Source: Geobacter sp.
GTDB taxonomy: Bacteria; Myxococcota_A; UBA9160; JADFDR01
Length of the DNA stretch: 33,169 nucleotides
Assembly: GCA_018262735.1 (NCBI GenBank)
Contig: JADFDR010000006.1
Coordinates: 1-33,169 of the forward strand
Reading direction: 5' to 3'
A program made the translations under genes and the position numbers. The notes under the pieces were generated by a model. It was not told the DNA's origin, searched no databases, and was given only the letters and a program-made list of their open reading frames with translations. This document shows, piece after piece, positions 31,657 through 33,169 of the stretch (its first letter is position 1; every line of letters starts with the position of its first letter).

Positions 31657-32892
31657 CTAGCGGCCAAAGCTGCGCTGGATGCGTGCGATGGCTTCGAGCA
31701 CGTTCTCGCGCGAATTGAAGGCGGAGAGTCGGAAATAGCCTTCGCCCGATGGGCCGAACCCTGCGCCGGGAGTGCCGACGACGTGCGCTTTGGCGAGAAG
31801 GTCGTTGAAGAAATCCCAGGAAGAAACACCGTAGGGTGTATGCATCCATAGATACGGTGCGTGTTCTCCGCCAAACACGCGAAAGCCTGCGGCAGCAAGT
31901 CCTTCGCGCAAGAGCCGCGCATTTTCCATGTAGAAGGCGATTTGTTCTTCGGTTTGTGCGAGACCTTCTTGTGTGTAGACTGCCTCTGCGCCGCGTTGCA
32001 CGAGGTAGGAGACGCCGTTGAACTTCGTGCAATGCCGGCGATTCCAGAGCGCATTGAAAGAGACGCGCGCGCCGTTCTTGGTTTTTCCGGTGAGTGTTTT
32101 GGGAATGACGACGAAGGCGCAGCGCACGCCGGTAAAGCCCGCACGCTTCGAGAAACTTCGCAACTCGATGGCGCATTCTTTGGCACCTTCGATTTCGTAG
32201 ATCGAGCGCGGAAGTTCGGGATTGCGGATGAAGGCTTCGTACGCGGCATCGAAAAGAATCACCGCGTCGTTCTTGCGTGCCCAGGCAACCCATTTTTGCA
32301 GATAGGCTTTCGTTGCGACGGCGCCGGTGGGATTGCTTGGCGAGCAAAGAAAAGCAAAATCGGCTTTTTCCGTCGGAGGATTTGGCAAGAAGCCGTTTTC
32401 TTCGGTGGCTGGGAGATAGACGATTCCTGCATAGCGCCCGTTTGCGTCGATCGTGCCGCTGCGACCAGCCATCACGTTCGAATCGACATACACGGGATAG
32501 ACCGGATCGGCAACACACAAAATTGCGTCACTCGCAAAGATCTCTTGCAAATTGCCGCTGTCGCACTTGCTTCCGTCGGAGACGAAGATTTCGTCGCGTT
32601 CGATCTCGACGCCGCGTGCGGCGTAGTCGTGCTTGCGGATGGCATCGATCAAAAAGTCATAGCCTTGTTCCGGGCCGTAGCCGTGGAATCCGCTGCGGGA
32701 ACCCATTTCTTGCGCGGCTTGCACCATGGCGCGCGTGATCGCAGGCGCGAGCGGTTCGGTGACATCCCCGATACCGAGCCGGATGATCGCAGCCTGCGGA
32801 TTTTCCTGCGCAAACACGCGTACGCGTCGGCCGATTTCGGGAAACAAATAGCCGGCCTGCAGCTTTTGAAAATTCTCATTGATATACGTCAT
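31657..32892 (-). CDS. dapL: LL-diaminopimelate aminotransferase
   Basis: A 411-residue PLP-dependent class I/II aminotransferase; DapL proteins are about 410. It converts tetrahydrodipicolinate directly to LL-diaminopimelate with glutamate as amino donor, replacing the DapD/C/E route in lysine and peptidoglycan precursor synthesis. Visible features are [10 protein letters not shown] near the N-terminus, [50 protein letters not shown], and PLP-binding Lys249 in [28 protein letters not shown] is the C-terminal substrate region. The start codon lies six bases after the stop of an LLM-class oxidoreductase gene, so they are probably cotranscribed, although no strong ribosome binding site is visible. 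DapL occurs in plants, chlamydiae, cyanobacteria and several bacterial phyla including deltaproteobacterial lines. Confidence 0.95.
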   Translation of the reverse strand: MTYINENFQKLQAGYLFPEIGRRVRVFAQENPQAAIIRLGIGDVTEPLAPAITRAMVQAAQEMGSRSGFHGYGPEQGYDFLIDAIRKHDYAARGVEIERDEIFVSDGSKCDSGNLQEIFASDAILCVADPVYPVYVDSNVMAGRSGTIDANGRYAGIVYLPATEENGFLPNPPTEKADFAFLCSPSNPTGAVATKAYLQKWVAWARKNDAVILFDAAYEAFIRNPELPRSIYEIEGAKECAIELRSFSKRAGFTGVRCAFVVIPKTLTGKTKNGARVSFNALWNRRHCTKFNGVSYLVQRGAEAVYTQEGLAQTEEQIAFYMENARLLREGLAAAGFRVFGGEHAPYLWMHTPYGVSSWDFFNDLLAKAHVVGTPGAGFGPSGEGYFRLSAFNSRENVLEAIARIQRSFGR

Positions 32893-32898
32893 TTTGTG

Positions 32899-33169
32899 TC
32901 ACCAATGGAGCGAAGTCGGTGCGAGCGCTTCGAGGAGTTCCAGATCCGGTTTGTTTTCGCCCTCGCGCCGCGGCAAGGCTTGGATCGCGACTTGCGTCGC
33001 ACCCGCCGCAAGGTGTTCGCGAATGCGGCGTTCGATGGCTTTTTCATCTCCCCAGGCCACGATGGCATCGACCAGTCGATCGCTCCCACCGTCGGTAAAA
33101 TCCGGATCCGAGAAACCGAAGTTGCGCAGGTTGTTCTGGTAGTTCGGCAGCGCGAGATAAATTTTCATC
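32899..33169 (-). CDS. LLM-class flavin-dependent oxidoreductase, C-terminal part
   Basis: Only the last 90 residues are inside the window; the Met encoded at 33168 is internal. The segment IYLALPNYQNNLRNFGF, then GGSDRLVDAIVAWGDEKA and IREHLAAGATQVAIQALP, matches the end of luciferase-like monooxygenases of the F420-dependent TIGR03620 type group. The cofactor could be F420 or FMN; it cannot be decided from this piece. It runs into dapL with a six-base gap. Confidence 0.8.
   Translation of the reverse strand, partial: MKIYLALPNYQNNLRNFGFSDPDFTDGGSDRLVDAIVAWGDEKAIERRIREHLAAGATQVAIQALPRREGENKPDLELLEALAPTSLHW

Noticed and set aside
33166-33169. ATG at 33168 as start of the LLM-class oxidoreductase
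   Set aside because: Only about 90 of the usual 280 or more residues would remain and the similarity begins mid-domain; the gene continues beyond the window.

Overview
The window reads as a chromosomal segment of a Gram-negative bacterium with moderately high GC. Evidence for an outer membrane includes a vWA lipoprotein, an outer-membrane lipoprotein-sorting-like protein, a secretin-like periplasmic protein and three PEP-CTERM proteins. The mix of DapL lysine biosynthesis, PEP-CTERM proteins, a TIGR03790-type protein with calcium-binding repeats, and a DprE1/DprE2/UbiA set suggests a deltaproteobacterial-type lineage (Myxococcota, Bdellovibrionota or similar). That placement is inference, not proof. 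No phage, insertion sequence, tRNA, rRNA or cas gene was seen.

Layout. 1-400 is the end of a SAM methyltransferase, followed by a 1.4-kb stretch without genes but with hairpins, a 36-bp direct repeat and a near-perfect palindrome. 1779-3869 holds two PEP-CTERM proteins, separated by a hairpin and closed by a strong terminator. 4440-6711 (minus) is a TrmH/SpoU RNA methyltransferase overlapping a membrane diguanylate cyclase. 7005-7976 is a PEP-CTERM metalloprotease-like protein. 8299-11391 is a tight dprE1-dprE2-ubiA operon, expected to make decaprenyl-phospho-arabinose. A convergent GT-C/TPR glycosyltransferase-like gene (11493-13397) and an SDR gene (13679-14482) follow. 14594-17795 (minus) pairs a secretin-like periplasmic protein with a RapA-like helicase, and 17966-19576 (minus) is class I fumarase. 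19960-24766 is a four-gene envelope cluster: exported TPR-like protein, vWA lipoprotein, LolA-like protein, and an AAA ATPase joined by a coiled coil and one membrane segment to a PEGA domain. The rest is a 2-Cys peroxiredoxin, a 7TM/PAS histidine kinase, a TIGR03790-type lipoprotein-like protein, EttA with a TTG start, DapL, and the end of an LLM-class oxidoreductase.

The most unusual signal is not a gene. A family of roughly 60-80-bp intergenic repeats recurs at gene 3' ends at least eight times, including between four of the six convergent gene pairs. Its parts are a small hairpin around CACCGACGGAAA, a middle block with GGTTTGCGAA and CTCGAAAA, and a terminal AATGGATCCGAGG. At 4145-4182 two copies in opposite orientation form a 13-bp terminator stem. 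The 12-mer CACCGACGGAAA occurs eight times on the two strands and its 9-mer core CCGACGGAA sixteen times. Several of these lie inside coding genes away from the larger repeat, so the short motif may have its own role, for example as a DNA-uptake-like or protein-binding signal.

All functions are read from sequence motifs by eye. No database search or folding program was run.
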